A stretch of 12,779 nucleotides of DNA from Muribaculaceae bacterium. Lineage in GTDB: Bacteria > Bacteroidota > Bacteroidia > Bacteroidales > Muribaculaceae. Under the pieces are notes generated by a model, which was not told where the DNA came from, did not search any database, and saw nothing but the letters and a program-made list of their open reading frames with translations. Positions 12,768-12,779 of the stretch are shown one piece after another. Both the position numbers and the translations under genes were made by a program. Where the stretch lies: assembly GCA_009775355.1 (NCBI GenBank), contig VSPN01000104.1, positions 1 to 12,779 on the forward strand. Reading direction: 5' to 3'. Every line of letters begins with the position of its first letter. Within the stretch, counting starts at the first letter, position 1.

Positions 12768-12779
12768 CAATGAACCCCC

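Noticed and set aside
1..12779. Toxin, Rhs/VgrG, transposase, integrase, tRNA or rRNA genes
   Set aside because: No frame on either strand showed a recognisable toxin domain, transposase or recombinase motif, and no tRNA-like cloverleaf or rRNA segment was noticed; this is by eye and not exhaustive.

Overview
The window looks like part of a mobile genetic element from a Bacteroidales gut bacterium (Bacteroides, Phocaeicola, Parabacteroides or a Muribaculaceae relative). The evidence is a DUF3873 gene and a PcfJ-like gene tail, both typical of Bacteroidetes conjugative elements, plus several boxes matching the Bacteroides promoter consensus (-7 TAnnTTTG, -33 TTTG). No rRNA, tRNA, CRISPR array, insertion sequence, integrase or toxin gene was seen.

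Layout. (1) 1-864, plus strand: the end of a conjugative-element gene string (PcfJ-like 3' end, an 85-aa unknown, DUF3873), closed by an 11-bp stem-loop. (2) 960-3564, minus strand: a tight five-gene unit of small membrane or membrane-anchored proteins. Two of the five are frameshifted by apparent single-base indels in A/T runs, and two are tandem paralogues of one three-helix membrane family. (3) 3708-7271, minus strand: single genes or pairs (322-aa membrane protein, 122-aa and 70-aa proteins, a SUKH/SMI1-KNR4 protein, a 183-aa unknown) separated by repetitive spacers. A 34-bp element occurs three times, and a 159-bp promoter-plus-signal-peptide segment occurs twice at 96% identity. (4) 7333-7999, plus strand: a two-gene membrane cassette whose second gene is a distant third member of the three-helix family. 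(5) 8031-12698, minus strand: seven closely spaced genes, DUF2262, leucine-rich repeat protein, SF0329-like, Imm42-like, a 139-aa unknown split by a 50-bp tandem duplication, DUF4304-like/coiled coil, and DUF5071. (6) The right edge carries a candidate plus-strand promoter pointing out of the window.

Interpretation (inference). SUKH, Imm42, DUF5071, DUF4304 and small multi-helix membrane proteins are families repeatedly found as immunity proteins of polymorphic toxins and type VI effectors. No cognate toxin is visible, so this resembles an orphan immunity island of the kind called acquired interbacterial defence (AID/rAID) in gut Bacteroidales, carried next to conjugation genes. The repeated spacers, the shared leader and a scar shared by two gene junctions suggest cassette-by-cassette recombination. 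Several members are broken by slippage-type mutations, which fits relaxed or fluctuating selection, on/off switching, or assembly error in a low-GC region. Most product calls were made by recalling family patterns, not by a search.
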